From Myroides profundi (GTDB taxonomy: Bacteria; Bacteroidota; Bacteroidia; Flavobacteriales; Flavobacteriaceae): 64,000 nt of DNA. Positions 18,217 through 26,670 of the stretch are shown one piece after another. The stretch is from the NCBI RefSeq assembly GCF_000833025.1, contig NZ_CP010817.1, positions 3,348,001-3,412,000 of the forward strand. Direction: 5' to 3'. A program made the translations under genes and the position numbers. The stretch's first letter is position 1. Every line of letters starts with the position of its first letter. Under the pieces are notes generated by a model. That model had not been told where the DNA came from. It did no database searches and saw only the letters and a list, made by a program, of their open reading frames with translations.

Positions 18217-19683
18217 ATGAATACAAAGGTACAAACACTAAAAACCAAACTTGGAGTACTACTATTATCTCTAGGTTTACTAACAATTGGAGGTTGTCAA
18301 CAGAAGGACAAGGCTCCTACAAAGATGACTCCAGAGATGGCTGAACAAATAGTAGTCAAAGGAGAAGCTGAAGCTGAACTAACTGCACCTCCCCTAGTAC
18401 CTAAACCTGTAGGAAAAAGGGATGCGACGAAACTAATTGTTAATCTAGAGATCTTAGAACAAGAAGGTGAAATGGTAGATGGAGTAAAATACATGTATTG
18501 GACTTTCGGTGGTACTGTACCTGGTAGCTTTATCCGTACCCGCGTAGGTGATGAAGTAGAGTTCACTCTTAAAAATCACCCTGACAATAAACTTCCTCAC
18601 AATATTGACCTTCACGCTGTGACAGGTCCTGGAGGTGGAGCTGCATCATCATTAGTAGCGCCTGGACACGAGGTAACGTTCTCTTTTAAAACACTACATC
18701 CTGGTCTATATGTATACCACTGTGCTACTGCTCCAGTAGGGATGCATATCGCTAATGGGATGTATGGTCTAATCTTAGTAGAGCCTGAAGGTGGACTACC
18801 ACCTGTAGACAAAGAATACTATGTGATGCAAGGGGACTTTTATACGAAAGGGAACTATGGAGAGAAAGGACTACAACCATTCGACATGAATAAAGCATTA
18901 AAAGAACAGCCTGATTATGTAGTATTCAATGGGCATGTAAACGGATTAGTCAATGAAAATGCAATAACTGCTAAAGTAGGAGAAACAGTAAGATTATACG
19001 TAGGTAATGGTGGACCTAACTTAGTGAGTTCTTTCCACGTAATCGGAGAGATCTTCGATAGAGTACATGTAGAAGGAGCTGATCTAATCAACGAAAACGT
19101 ACAGACTACACTTATACCTGCAGGAGGTGCAGCGATAGTAGAATTTAAAGTAAATACACCTGGTACATTTGTATTAGTAGACCACTCTATCTTTAGAGCC
19201 TTTAATAAAGGAGCACTGGGAATGCTGAAAGTAGAAGGAGACGAAAATCAGAAAGTATTTGCAGGTAAAATAAAAGAAGGAATATACTTACCTGAAGGAG
19301 GTACTATACAAAATATGCCTAAAGAACCGGCTAAAAAAGAAGTAATAGAAAACAAAACGCTTGCACAACAAATAGCTGATGGTAAGAGTGTGTTTACTAG
19401 AACATGTTTTGCTTGTCACCAATCTGAAGGACAAGGTATAGAGAAAATATTCCCTCCTCTAGCAAAATCTGATTACTTAAATGCAGATGTGAATAGAGCG
19501 ATAAAAACAGTTATAAACGGACTACAAGGAGAGATTACAGTTAATAAAGTAAAATATAACTCTATCATGACGAGTCAAAACTTAAGTGACCAAGAGATAG
19601 CTGACGTATTAACTTATGTGTACAATAGTTGGGGAAATAATAAAACTGTAGTGAGCCCTCAAATGGTTCAAAAAAATAGATAA
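18217..19683 (+). CDS. nirK: Copper nitrite reductase with C-terminal cytochrome c domain, lipoprotein
   Basis: 488 residues. It reduces nitrite to NO in the periplasm. The signal ends LLTIGGC (Cys27), so it is a lipoprotein like AniA. The two cupredoxin domains hold all copper ligands: LPHNIDLH (type 1 His, catalytic Asp, type 2 His), YVYHCATAPVGMHIANGMYG (His-Cys, His, Met), SSFHVIG (catalytic His) and VDHSIF (type 2 His). The spacing is that of AniA-type class II enzymes. A cytochrome c domain follows with CFACH at 397-401 and a likely distal Met in YNSIMTSQNL, so the protein can take electrons without a separate cytochrome. It is first in the nirK-nirV-sco unit. Confidence 0.96.
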   Translation: MNTKVQTLKTKLGVLLLSLGLLTIGGCQQKDKAPTKMTPEMAEQIVVKGEAEAELTAPPLVPKPVGKRDATKLIVNLEILEQEGEMVDGVKYMYWTFGGTVPGSFIRTRVGDEVEFTLKNHPDNKLPHNIDLHAVTGPGGGAASSLVAPGHEVTFSFKTLHPGLYVYHCATAPVGMHIANGMYGLILVEPEGGLPPVDKEYYVMQGDFYTKGNYGEKGLQPFDMNKALKEQPDYVVFNGHVNGLVNENAITAKVGETVRLYVGNGGPNLVSSFHVIGEIFDRVHVEGADLINENVQTTLIPAGGAAIVEFKVNTPGTFVLVDHSIFRAFNKGALGMLKVEGDENQKVFAGKIKEGIYLPEGGTIQNMPKEPAKKEVIENKTLAQQIADGKSVFTRTCFACHQSEGQGIEKIFPPLAKSDYLNADVNRAIKTVINGLQGEITVNKVKYNSIMTSQNLSDQEIADVLTYVYNSWGNNKTVVSPQMVQKNR

Positions 19684-19684
19684 A

Positions 19685-20464
19685 ATGTTTTTTCTTGATA
19701 AATCAAACTTCATTGTGTGTCTTCTGAGCATAGTAACCTTAACAGGAATATATGCTCAGAAAACGACACCGATGGTCACTATCAAAAGTGGAACTTTTGT
19801 TCCACTTTACGGTAGTACAGAAGAAGGCTATGTAAAAGTAGCTTCTTTCAAAATGGATCAATACGCTGTGACCAATGAACAGTATGTAGAGTTCTTAAAG
19901 AAAAACCCAAATTACCAACGCTCACAAATCAAAGCGTTATTCGCTAATAAAAGTTATTTATCTCATTGGAAAAGTGATTTAGACTATGGCGATTTAAAAC
20001 CTAATGCTCCTGTGACCAATGTATCTTGGTTCGCAGCTAAAAAATACTGTGAGTTACAAGGCAAAAGATTACCTACTATGGATGAATGGGAATATGTAGC
20101 CATGGCTGATGCTAAGAATATGGATGCTCGCCAAAAAGAAGAATATAATAAGTATATCCTCGCTTGGTACGAAACTCCTAAGACTTATGTCAATCCTGTA
20201 GGGAGCACCTTTAAAAATTACTGGGGTGTATATGATATGCATGGCTTAATATGGGAGTGGGTAGCAGACTATAATTCAATCTTCTTGTCTGGAGAAAGCC
20301 GTAAAGACAAGGGCAATGACGAGAACTTATTCTGTGGAAGTGCTTCTATTAATGCTTCTGACCTGATGGACTATGCTGCCTTTATGCGATACGGTTTTAG
20401 AGGTAGTCTTAGAGCTAATTTTACAACAAAAAACTTAGGTTTTAGATGTGCACAAAACCCTTAA
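19685..20464 (+). CDS. nirV: NirV-type FGE-sulfatase-domain protein
   Basis: 259 residues with an N-terminal signal peptide ending near IYAQ. It is a single SUMF/FGE-like domain: FKMDQYAVTNEQYVEFLKKN, APVTNVSWFAAKKYCELQGK, RLPTMDEWEYVA, GVYDMHGLIWEWVAD, then NLFCGSASINASDLMDYA and NLGFRCA. The Cys-Gly-Ser-Ala and DYAAFMRYGFRGSLRANFT pattern is the one seen in NirV proteins encoded beside nirK in many denitrifiers. The role of NirV is not settled; maturation of NirK has been suggested. It starts one base after the nirK stop. Confidence 0.9.
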   Translation: MFFLDKSNFIVCLLSIVTLTGIYAQKTTPMVTIKSGTFVPLYGSTEEGYVKVASFKMDQYAVTNEQYVEFLKKNPNYQRSQIKALFANKSYLSHWKSDLDYGDLKPNAPVTNVSWFAAKKYCELQGKRLPTMDEWEYVAMADAKNMDARQKEEYNKYILAWYETPKTYVNPVGSTFKNYWGVYDMHGLIWEWVADYNSIFLSGESRKDKGNDENLFCGSASINASDLMDYAAFMRYGFRGSLRANFTTKNLGFRCAQNP

Positions 20465-20479
20465 AAAAAGAACATCATT

Positions 20480-21103
20480 ATGAAAAAGACATTGATAGCA
20501 TTACTAAGTTGTTCTACTTTACTACTAACTAGTTGTAAAGAGACAAAAGCTACAGAAGAACAACCTCAAGCTACAGAACAGACTGCAGAGTCACAAGAGA
20601 TTTCTGATTTGTCTATTTACAATCTACCTTCTACCTGGACTACACAAGATGGTAAAGATATTGAGCTAAAAGACTTACAAGGTAATGTACTAGTTATGGT
20701 CATGATTTATACTTCTTGTAAAGCTGCATGTCCTCGATTAGTAGCTGATATGCGTAATATCGAGGAGAGAGTAAAAGGTAAAAACGAAGATAAAGTAAGA
20801 TATGTATTAGTCAGCATTGATCCACAAGTAGATACTCCTGAACGTCTAAAAGCATTTGCTAAAGAGAATCAAATGGATGGCCCTCAATGGATATTCTTAC
20901 GCTCTACTGAAGAAGACACAAGAGAATTTGCGGCTACTCTTGCTGTGAATTACAAAAAGATCTCTCCAATAGACTTCTCTCACTCTAATATCATTAGTGT
21001 GTTTAATACCAAAGGAGAATTGGATTATCAACAAGAGGGACTTGGTATAGACTATGCCCCTACTGTAAAAGAAATAGAGCGACAACTCGCTTTAATTAAA
21101 TAA
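20480..21103 (+). CDS. SCO1/SenC-family copper chaperone, lipoprotein
   Basis: 207 residues. Signal and lipobox are LLTSCKETK (Cys near 19). The thioredoxin-like fold has the copper-binding CxxxC in YTSCKAACPRLV and the conserved His in IDFSHSNIISVF, with VRYVLVSIDPQVDTPERLKAF between them. SCO proteins deliver copper to, or reduce thiols of, oxidase and copper enzyme sites. Its place 15 bases after nirV, and a terminator 25 bases after its stop, argue that it serves NirK copper loading. Confidence 0.92.
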   Translation: MKKTLIALLSCSTLLLTSCKETKATEEQPQATEQTAESQEISDLSIYNLPSTWTTQDGKDIELKDLQGNVLVMVMIYTSCKAACPRLVADMRNIEERVKGKNEDKVRYVLVSIDPQVDTPERLKAFAKENQMDGPQWIFLRSTEEDTREFAATLAVNYKKISPIDFSHSNIISVFNTKGELDYQQEGLGIDYAPTVKEIERQLALIK

Positions 21104-21128
21104 GAAAGTTAGTTATTAGTTTGATAAT

Positions 21129-21171
21129 ATACTGCTCTGCTTCATAATAGAAGTAGAGCAGTATTTTTTTT
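21129..21171 (+). terminator. Intrinsic terminator of the nirK-nirV-sco unit
   Basis: A 15-base stem (ATACTGCTCTGCTTC with GAAGTAGAGCAGTAT, one mismatch), a 6-base loop and a T-run. Confidence 0.92.
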
Positions 21172-21361
21172 GTACATAAAGTGCCTTTAATTCTAGTTAC
21201 TTATTTAAGAATATAAAATAGTTCCAATAATAAAAAGCTATTACTTGATCACTTCAAAAGTATAATCAAACAATAGCTTTATATATAATAATACTAACAG
21301 ATATTTTAATAGTTAAATAAATAAACCATTCAATACCTTTCAGTTATAAATTCATTCCTCT

Positions 21362-21814
21362 TTATATTCCTCCATATCTAATAAAGCTACCTAATATAAG
21401 CATCACAATACTAATAGTCGTAACAGATAAAATATGGAATGTCATTAAAGGAAGTTTCTTAATATCAGTCTTTAGACGAGGCAGTACGTAAAACTGAGCA
21501 CTTAGCGCAAATAAAGCTATAGTGAATAGACATGCTAATTTTAAAGAAACAACACGTTCTATTGGAGTTTCAAAAGCAAACCAACTCGCTAACTTTACAT
21601 TGTAAATATAGGCCATACGCACACCTGTCAGCAACATCACAAATAAAGCTGGCATACCAAACCACTCATATCTACTCTCAAAGTTAAATAACTTCTCTAC
21701 TGACTTCTCTTTCCATACTTGAGGTAATATCACCACGCTTAATAAGATATGTCCTCCTACCCATATAGTAGCCCCTAATAGGTGTAATATTAATAAAAGG
21801 TGTAATTCATTCAT
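21362..21814 (-). CDS. CopD-like four-helix membrane protein
   Basis: 150 residues with four predicted helices. Histidines sit at helix ends in LHLLGATIWVGGHILLSVV and in MTFHILSVTTISIVML, a pattern like that of the CopD/PcoD and DUF2269-type families that may bind haem or copper. It overlaps the preceding gene by four bases (ATGA). As the last gene of the norB-ric unit it probably supports NO reductase or NirK assembly; this is inferred from position only. Confidence 0.65.
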   Translation of the reverse strand: MNELHLLLILHLLGATIWVGGHILLSVVILPQVWKEKSVEKLFNFESRYEWFGMPALFVMLLTGVRMAYIYNVKLASWFAFETPIERVVSLKLACLFTIALFALSAQFYVLPRLKTDIKKLPLMTFHILSVTTISIVMLILGSFIRYGGI

Positions 21815-23013
21815 GACTTTCTAATTTTAATATATGATAATAATAAAAACAAGATACTGATAGGAAGTAATACAGATGCCCAAAATAAGAGTACAGGTGT
21901 ATTAGCTATCCAAACAACTCCTATAAAACCTTGTAATCCTTGTATAAACAAAATTATTTCTGTCAATACAAAACCTACTACTAAGAATAGTATTCCTGTC
22001 TTTAAACAAGTATTTACAACTATTCTTTTTTCTTGAACCATTAACCAAACTCCAAAACCACTCAAGACTCCTAACATATTCAAATGGATAAAACCAATGA
22101 TCCAACTGCGCAGAGCTTGTAATTGAATCGCTATTGATTCTGATATAGCTAATAACTGTGTGCCTATTCGCATTATAAGGCATATTCCTGCTAACACTAA
22201 TAAAAGCCAGACAAAGATGCTTTCATTATTATTTCGTTGCTTAAATACTTTAAAAAAGGGTTTAATTAAATATCCCACTGAATACAATTGCAATAAAACG
22301 CCTACAGCATTTAAGTAATGTAGTATAGGTAATTCTACATACCAACTCACGGGTAAAGCATAAGTGAGTATTACAGATACTATCCAAGTGTAATAAAAAG
22401 GTTTAAACTTAGATAAAGAGTATCCCTTAAACACAATGTCAAACAATAAGGCTAAAAAGGCAGTTAAGAACCATCCATCAAACTGAAAATGTAAGAAGAA
22501 CTGTATGCATATCTGATAGAAGGCACTAGCCTTCCCCATCATGCCTACTGCTGGTCCTAAGCACCAAACTCCTATGGTAGAAAATGCCATAAAGAACAAA
22601 GAGGTTTTTAGTAATGTACCTTGCTGTGTCTCTGAGGCAGTGTTGTTCTTCCATAAATGAATGACAAATACATAAGAACAAATAATGTGTAAAGTAGAAA
22701 AAGCAATAGATGCTGCGGCATATCCCATAAAAGGAAATGTCAGTGCCATTCCAAGCACAGCTAATTGAGTCATCCAAAAAAGTCGGGCATAAAACTTCTC
22801 TTCTTTAAGAGTTTTTATACCAAACTGTTGAACAAACAATACATAAACCAATAAATACAACCATCCTAATAAAGCAATATGAGAGTGTGTATGTAAAATA
22901 TACAAAAATGTCACTCCTTCTATCGGGTAGACGAACATACTTCTCAGCAAAAGTCCTAATAGGGCTGCTGTAAGAAAGTTGACCAAAGGAATGATATAAT
23001 AGACTGGTTTCAT
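21811..23013 (-). CDS. His-rich polytopic membrane protein related to NorB / haem-copper subunit I
   Basis: 400 residues and about 11-12 hydrophobic helices. Histidines cluster in membrane positions: LHTHSHIALLGWLYLL near residue 40, STLHIICSYVFVIH near 106-114, FFLHFQFDGWFLTAF near 190 and GFIHLNMLGVLSGFGVW near 312. The first of these resembles LHAHTALFGVYGMLGIG in the NO reductase next door. The family often accompanies nor genes in Bacteroidota. It is too short and too poor in conserved ligands to be called an oxidase. NnrS-like haem-copper membrane protein is an alternative label. Confidence 0.6.
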   Translation of the reverse strand: MKPVYYIIPLVNFLTAALLGLLLRSMFVYPIEGVTFLYILHTHSHIALLGWLYLLVYVLFVQQFGIKTLKEEKFYARLFWMTQLAVLGMALTFPFMGYAAASIAFSTLHIICSYVFVIHLWKNNTASETQQGTLLKTSLFFMAFSTIGVWCLGPAVGMMGKASAFYQICIQFFLHFQFDGWFLTAFLALLFDIVFKGYSLSKFKPFYYTWIVSVILTYALPVSWYVELPILHYLNAVGVLLQLYSVGYLIKPFFKVFKQRNNNESIFVWLLLVLAGICLIMRIGTQLLAISESIAIQLQALRSWIIGFIHLNMLGVLSGFGVWLMVQEKRIVVNTCLKTGILFLVVGFVLTEIILFIQGLQGFIGVVWIANTPVLLFWASVLLPISILFLLLSYIKIRKS

Positions 23014-23026
23014 AAGCTGTTATACA

Positions 23027-23060
23027 AGAAGTGCCTTAAACTTAAAGGTAAGGCACTTCT
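23027..23060 (-). other. Perfect 12-bp hairpin in the ric / membrane-protein junction
   Basis: AGAAGTGCCTTA and TAAGGCACTTCT around a 10-base loop, in the 64 bases between the ric stop and the next start. There is no T-run on the minus strand, so an mRNA processing or stability element is more likely than a terminator. Confidence 0.6.
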
Positions 23061-23077
23061 ATGAAATTTGAAAAAGA

Positions 23078-23791
23078 TTACTCGAATTTTTGTTCTAATA
23101 CTATTGCACTTGGAAACAAAATATTATTTTCTAAGTGAATGTGTTTATGTAGGTCATCTTCAAACTCTTTTAGCATAGCGTAAGTAACCTTATATGTATT
23201 ACATCCATCTGCTGGTGGTGTATAATTATTAGACAACTCTGCTATTTTTCGGAAACGCTCTCCTTCTCCATCATGTTCATGCATCATCATGGCAACTGGA
23301 TTTTGTACTGTACCAAAATGAGGCGTTTCTAAAGGTTGTCCTGAGATAGTTGAAGACACCATCTTACGAATAAATGGAAACAGAACAAGCTCTTCTTTTT
23401 TTAAGTGTTGGCTTAACTCCGCTGCACATCCAATAAACAATTCATTTATTTCAATTAACTCTGGGTGCCTATCTCCATGTACTCTACTCAGTTTATTTAA
23501 AAATTGTAATAATACTGGAATCTTCTCCTCTACATATCGATGGTGTGTCTTCTCAATATAATCAGCTAACAAATCTAAAGGCCAATGTCTAAAATCGATA
23601 TTATTCTCTGCTTGTTGTGTCAATAATCGTTCTAACTCTCCGATTAACTCTTCTCTATTGACTGATTTCTTTTCACATACCTCTTCAATAGTACGTCCTC
23701 CTTTACAACAAAAATCAATTCCATATCTATTGAATATTGCTGCTGTTCTAAAATCTTCTGCTACAAATGAGCCTACTGTTCTATTTATCAT
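23078..23791 (-). CDS. ric: Iron-sulfur cluster repair di-iron protein (Ric/ScdA/DnrN)
   Basis: 237 residues, the usual length. The N-terminal DUF542 domain has RTVGSFVAEDFRTAAIFNRYGIDFCCKGG with the Cys28-Cys29 pair. The hemerythrin-like domain carries the iron-ligand histidines and glutamates in THHRYVEEKIP, HLKKEELVLFP, MMHEHDGEGE and HKHIHLENNILFP. It repairs Fe-S clusters damaged by NO or peroxide. The gene overlaps the end of norB by 11 bases, so both are made from one message. Confidence 0.95.
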   Translation of the reverse strand: MINRTVGSFVAEDFRTAAIFNRYGIDFCCKGGRTIEEVCEKKSVNREELIGELERLLTQQAENNIDFRHWPLDLLADYIEKTHHRYVEEKIPVLLQFLNKLSRVHGDRHPELIEINELFIGCAAELSQHLKKEELVLFPFIRKMVSSTISGQPLETPHFGTVQNPVAMMMHEHDGEGERFRKIAELSNNYTPPADGCNTYKVTYAMLKEFEDDLHKHIHLENNILFPSAIVLEQKFE

Positions 23792-26027
23792 GATTGCTTT
23801 TTTTAAATGTTAATTTGAATACGAATAAGACGATAGCGAAAATACCTACTGTAAAGATTACGTCACCGATGGTACGTAGCCATTTCAGGGTATTCATAGC
23901 TGGTAGCTGCATAAGTTCGCTAGAACGCGCATACCACATACCATGTTGGATACTTTCAATCGCTTGCCATATACCAATAGGTAATAAACTTAAAAGTGCC
24001 ATTAATAATAACCCTAAGTTCAATCCCCAGAAGCCTATTTTCAACAACTTCTCATTCCATTTGATATCTCTATATATACTTCTTAATACGAATAGCATAA
24101 GTCCAATTCCCAACATTCCATATACTCCAAATAAAGCAGTATGTGCGTGAAGAGGTGTTGTATTAAGTCCTTGTACATAATACAGTGCTATTGGTGGATT
24201 AATAATAAATCCAAATACACCTGCTCCTAAGAAATTCCAGAATGCCACTGCTATCATAAAGTATATAGGCCATTTATAATCTTGTAACCATCCTTTATGT
24301 GTAGATATTTTATAGTTCTCATAAGCTTCATAACCTATCAAAGTCAAAGGCACCACTTCTAAAGCACTGAACGTTGCTCCTAATGCCATTACTGCAGTTG
24401 GCGTTCCTGAGAAATATAAGTGATGGAATGTACCTATAATTCCCCCTGACATAAATACAATAGTAGAGAACAATGCACCATTAGTAGCTGTCTTGGTTTT
24501 AATCAACCCCATTCGTACGAATAAGAACGCTAAAACGACAGTAGCAAACACTTCAAAGAAGCCCTCTACCCATAAATGCACTACCCACCATCTCCAATAT
24601 TCTGCAATGGCTAAATTGGTTTGTCTTCCCCACATTAGCCCTGCTCCATAGAATAAAGCAATTGCTCCACATGAGATTAAGAAAAGTATAATCAAATTGC
24701 GATGGCTTCCTTTTTCTTTCAATACAGGTAATAACGGTCTAATCATTAAAGCTAACCATACAAATAACCCTACAAATAAGAAGATCTGCCAGAAACGCCC
24801 TAAATCTACATATTCATATCCTTGATGTCCAAACCAGAAGTTCTGTACTAAGTTTAGTTTTTGCATAATACCAAACCACTGACCAATCATAGACCCCAAA
24901 ACAATAATCAATAAGGCTATAAATAGGAAGTTCACTCCGAATACTTGAAACTTAGGGTCTTTACCCCCTACTGCTGGTGAGATATATAATCCTGTTCCTA
25001 ACCAAGCAGTAGCTATCCAAAAAATAGCTAATTGAGTATGCCATGTACGCGTAACAGAGTAAGGTAAAATTTGATCTAATGGAATACCATATAACCCTTG
25101 TCCTTCTACTCCATAGTGAGCTGTTACAATTCCTAACCCTACTTGTAATAGCATCAATAAACATACTACCCAGAAATATTTCTTCAAGATAGTCATACTC
25201 TTAGTTACAGTTCCATTTGATACAGGGTCTTCCACTGGTACCATATCCTCTTCCTCTTGCTTAGAGGCTACATGATAATAAACGAGTACCCCTACAGCAA
25301 AAATCAATAAGATAACACTCACTCCAGACCAAGCGATAAGAGGTGTAGTAGCTACGTTACCTACTAACTCTTCTGCAGGCCAGTTATGCGTATAACTAAC
25401 ATCACTATCTGGTCTATTAGTTACAGTAGCCCATGTAGCCCAAAAGAAGAAAGCATTCATTTGTTTCAGTCTTGTTGGATCTGTTAGTGCATTATTAGGT
25501 ATTGCATAATCTTTACGCAGTTGCGTAAATTCTGGGTCATCTGTAAATAACTTAGTATAATACTCCTGAAGATATAAACGAGCTTTATTTCGTTCCTCTG
25601 TAATCGTCAGAACACCAGTTGCTTTGTCATAAGTATTAGCTCTAATATTAGCTTGTAGATGTGCTTTTAAATAAGCCTGTTCTTCTAATGAACTATCTTC
25701 ATAAGACTTATTATACTTCTCTTGAGCATAATACTCCAATAAATACAATGCCTCTCTATGCAGAAAATCAGCAGTCCAATCAGGAGCGACATAAGCTCCA
25801 TGTCCCCATACAGAGCCAACTTCTTGTCCTCCAATACTCTGCCAGACATTCTGACCGTCTTTTATATTACTAGCAGTTAATACAGTTTCACCATTAGTTG
25901 TTCTAACTTCTATAGGCACAGGTGGCGCCTCTTGATAAATTTCAATACCGAAATAGCCGAGTACCCCAAATGAGAATAACATTACTATCGTAAATGCTAT
26001 CCATAACTTTCTTTGTCTATTTTTCAT
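23781..26027 (-). CDS. norB: Quinol-dependent nitric oxide reductase (qNor)
   Basis: 748 residues, the fused qNor type with an N-terminal extension that mimics NorC. The first helix is followed by a periplasmic domain (NVWQSIGGQEVGSVWGHGAYVAPDW, reading across residues 60-84) without a haem c motif, as expected for qNor. The catalytic subunit has RTWHTQLAIFWIATAWLGTGLY, WWVVHLWVEGFFEVFATV with the FeB-region Glu, FHHLYFSG, and LHAHTALFGVYGMLGIGLM with the haem-ligand histidines. It reduces NO to N2O at the inner membrane using quinol. With NirK it makes a nitrite to N2O pathway; no nosZ is present in the window. Confidence 0.95.
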   Translation of the reverse strand: MKNRQRKLWIAFTIVMLFSFGVLGYFGIEIYQEAPPVPIEVRTTNGETVLTASNIKDGQNVWQSIGGQEVGSVWGHGAYVAPDWTADFLHREALYLLEYYAQEKYNKSYEDSSLEEQAYLKAHLQANIRANTYDKATGVLTITEERNKARLYLQEYYTKLFTDDPEFTQLRKDYAIPNNALTDPTRLKQMNAFFFWATWATVTNRPDSDVSYTHNWPAEELVGNVATTPLIAWSGVSVILLIFAVGVLVYYHVASKQEEEDMVPVEDPVSNGTVTKSMTILKKYFWVVCLLMLLQVGLGIVTAHYGVEGQGLYGIPLDQILPYSVTRTWHTQLAIFWIATAWLGTGLYISPAVGGKDPKFQVFGVNFLFIALLIIVLGSMIGQWFGIMQKLNLVQNFWFGHQGYEYVDLGRFWQIFLFVGLFVWLALMIRPLLPVLKEKGSHRNLIILFLISCGAIALFYGAGLMWGRQTNLAIAEYWRWWVVHLWVEGFFEVFATVVLAFLFVRMGLIKTKTATNGALFSTIVFMSGGIIGTFHHLYFSGTPTAVMALGATFSALEVVPLTLIGYEAYENYKISTHKGWLQDYKWPIYFMIAVAFWNFLGAGVFGFIINPPIALYYVQGLNTTPLHAHTALFGVYGMLGIGLMLFVLRSIYRDIKWNEKLLKIGFWGLNLGLLLMALLSLLPIGIWQAIESIQHGMWYARSSELMQLPAMNTLKWLRTIGDVIFTVGIFAIVLFVFKLTFKKSNHDK

Positions 26028-26034
26028 ACTTTTA

Positions 26035-26060
26035 AATAGAAGACTTTTTTATCCTTTATT
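26035..26060 (-). promoter_or_regulatory. Candidate Rrf2/NsrR-type operator of norB-ric
   Basis: Arms AATAGAAGAC and ATCCTTTATT around a 6-base spacer; 7 of 10 positions pair. It lies 8-33 bases upstream of the norB ATG. Seventeen of 21 positions match the site upstream of the Rrf2 gene when read in the same orientation. It is the least symmetrical of the three copies. Confidence 0.55.
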
Positions 26061-26097
26061 GTTTTGTAAAAAAAGGGAAGTTACTCCCCACGTATAG

Positions 26098-26532
26098 TTA
26101 CAACTTCAAGAAAGTATCACCAGACTTGGTACCATTGGCTAACTCTCGCAAAGTAGTAGTTTCTAACATATTTCTCAACCCTTCTCGGATTGCTTTAAAT
26201 TTAAAGTGAACAGGACATGGGTGCGTCTCAGAACATTGAGCTAATCCTAATCCACATCCCTTGTAGATAGAATCACCATCGATCACATTCACCACTTCAC
26301 ATAACTTAATATTGTCTAAGCTTGCTATCGGAATTTCAAATCCTCCTCCTACTCCTTTAACCGAGTCGATTATTCCACTCTTAGACAGCTTTTGAAGTAT
26401 CTTAGCTGTAAAAGCTTCTGGAGCATCTATCTCTTTTGCTATTTCTTTAAAACCTACACGCTCCCCTTTCAGTGAAGATACTGAGATAAAAACAACTGAA
26501 CGAATAGCGTATTCACAAGCTTTAGAAAACAT
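26098..26532 (-). CDS. Rrf2-family transcription regulator, probably NO-sensing (NsrR-like)
   Basis: 144 residues from the ATG at 26532 (MFSKACEYAIRSVVFIS). A longer in-frame version would start inside the promoter. The winged helix-turn-helix is followed by the Fe-S loop KGCGLGLAQCSETHPC, with a C-x6-C-x5-C spacing close to that of NsrR and IscR. The gene is divergent from nothing and lies just upstream of norB-ric on the same strand. Its own promoter carries the palindrome found at nirK and norB. NsrR-type repressors lose DNA binding when NO attacks the cluster, so release of nirK, norB and ric under NO would follow. Confidence 0.88.
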   Translation of the reverse strand: MFSKACEYAIRSVVFISVSSLKGERVGFKEIAKEIDAPEAFTAKILQKLSKSGIIDSVKGVGGGFEIPIASLDNIKLCEVVNVIDGDSIYKGCGLGLAQCSETHPCPVHFKFKAIREGLRNMLETTTLRELANGTKSGDTFLKL

Positions 26533-26551
26533 ATCATTTATTTTAATAGTA

Positions 26552-26559
26552 CAAATATA
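26552..26559 (-). promoter_or_regulatory. -7 box of the Rrf2 gene promoter
   Basis: On the minus strand TATATTTG, 19 bases upstream of the ATG at 26532. A TTG lies 22 bases further upstream, inside the spacer of the operator at 26573-26598, so the operator covers the -33 element. Confidence 0.65.
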
Positions 26560-26572
26560 AAACAATTCTACA

Positions 26573-26598
26573 TATAAAAGACAATAAAGTCCTTTATA
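26573..26598 (-). promoter_or_regulatory. Candidate autoregulatory operator of the Rrf2 gene
   Basis: Arms TATAAAAGAC and GTCCTTTATA separated by six bases; 9 of 10 positions pair. This is the same architecture as the nirK copy (10-6-10) with the shared core AAAGAC-N6-GTCyTTT. Confidence 0.68.
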
Positions 26599-26670
26599 TA
26601 TAAAATAAAAAAACAATATTAGTCTAATAGACTAATATTGCTTCCTATATAGATAATTATACATTATAAC

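Noticed and set aside
26533..26616. Longer start of the Rrf2 gene
   Set aside because: The extra 28 codons cover the -7 box and operator; MFSKACEYA is the family's normal N-terminus.
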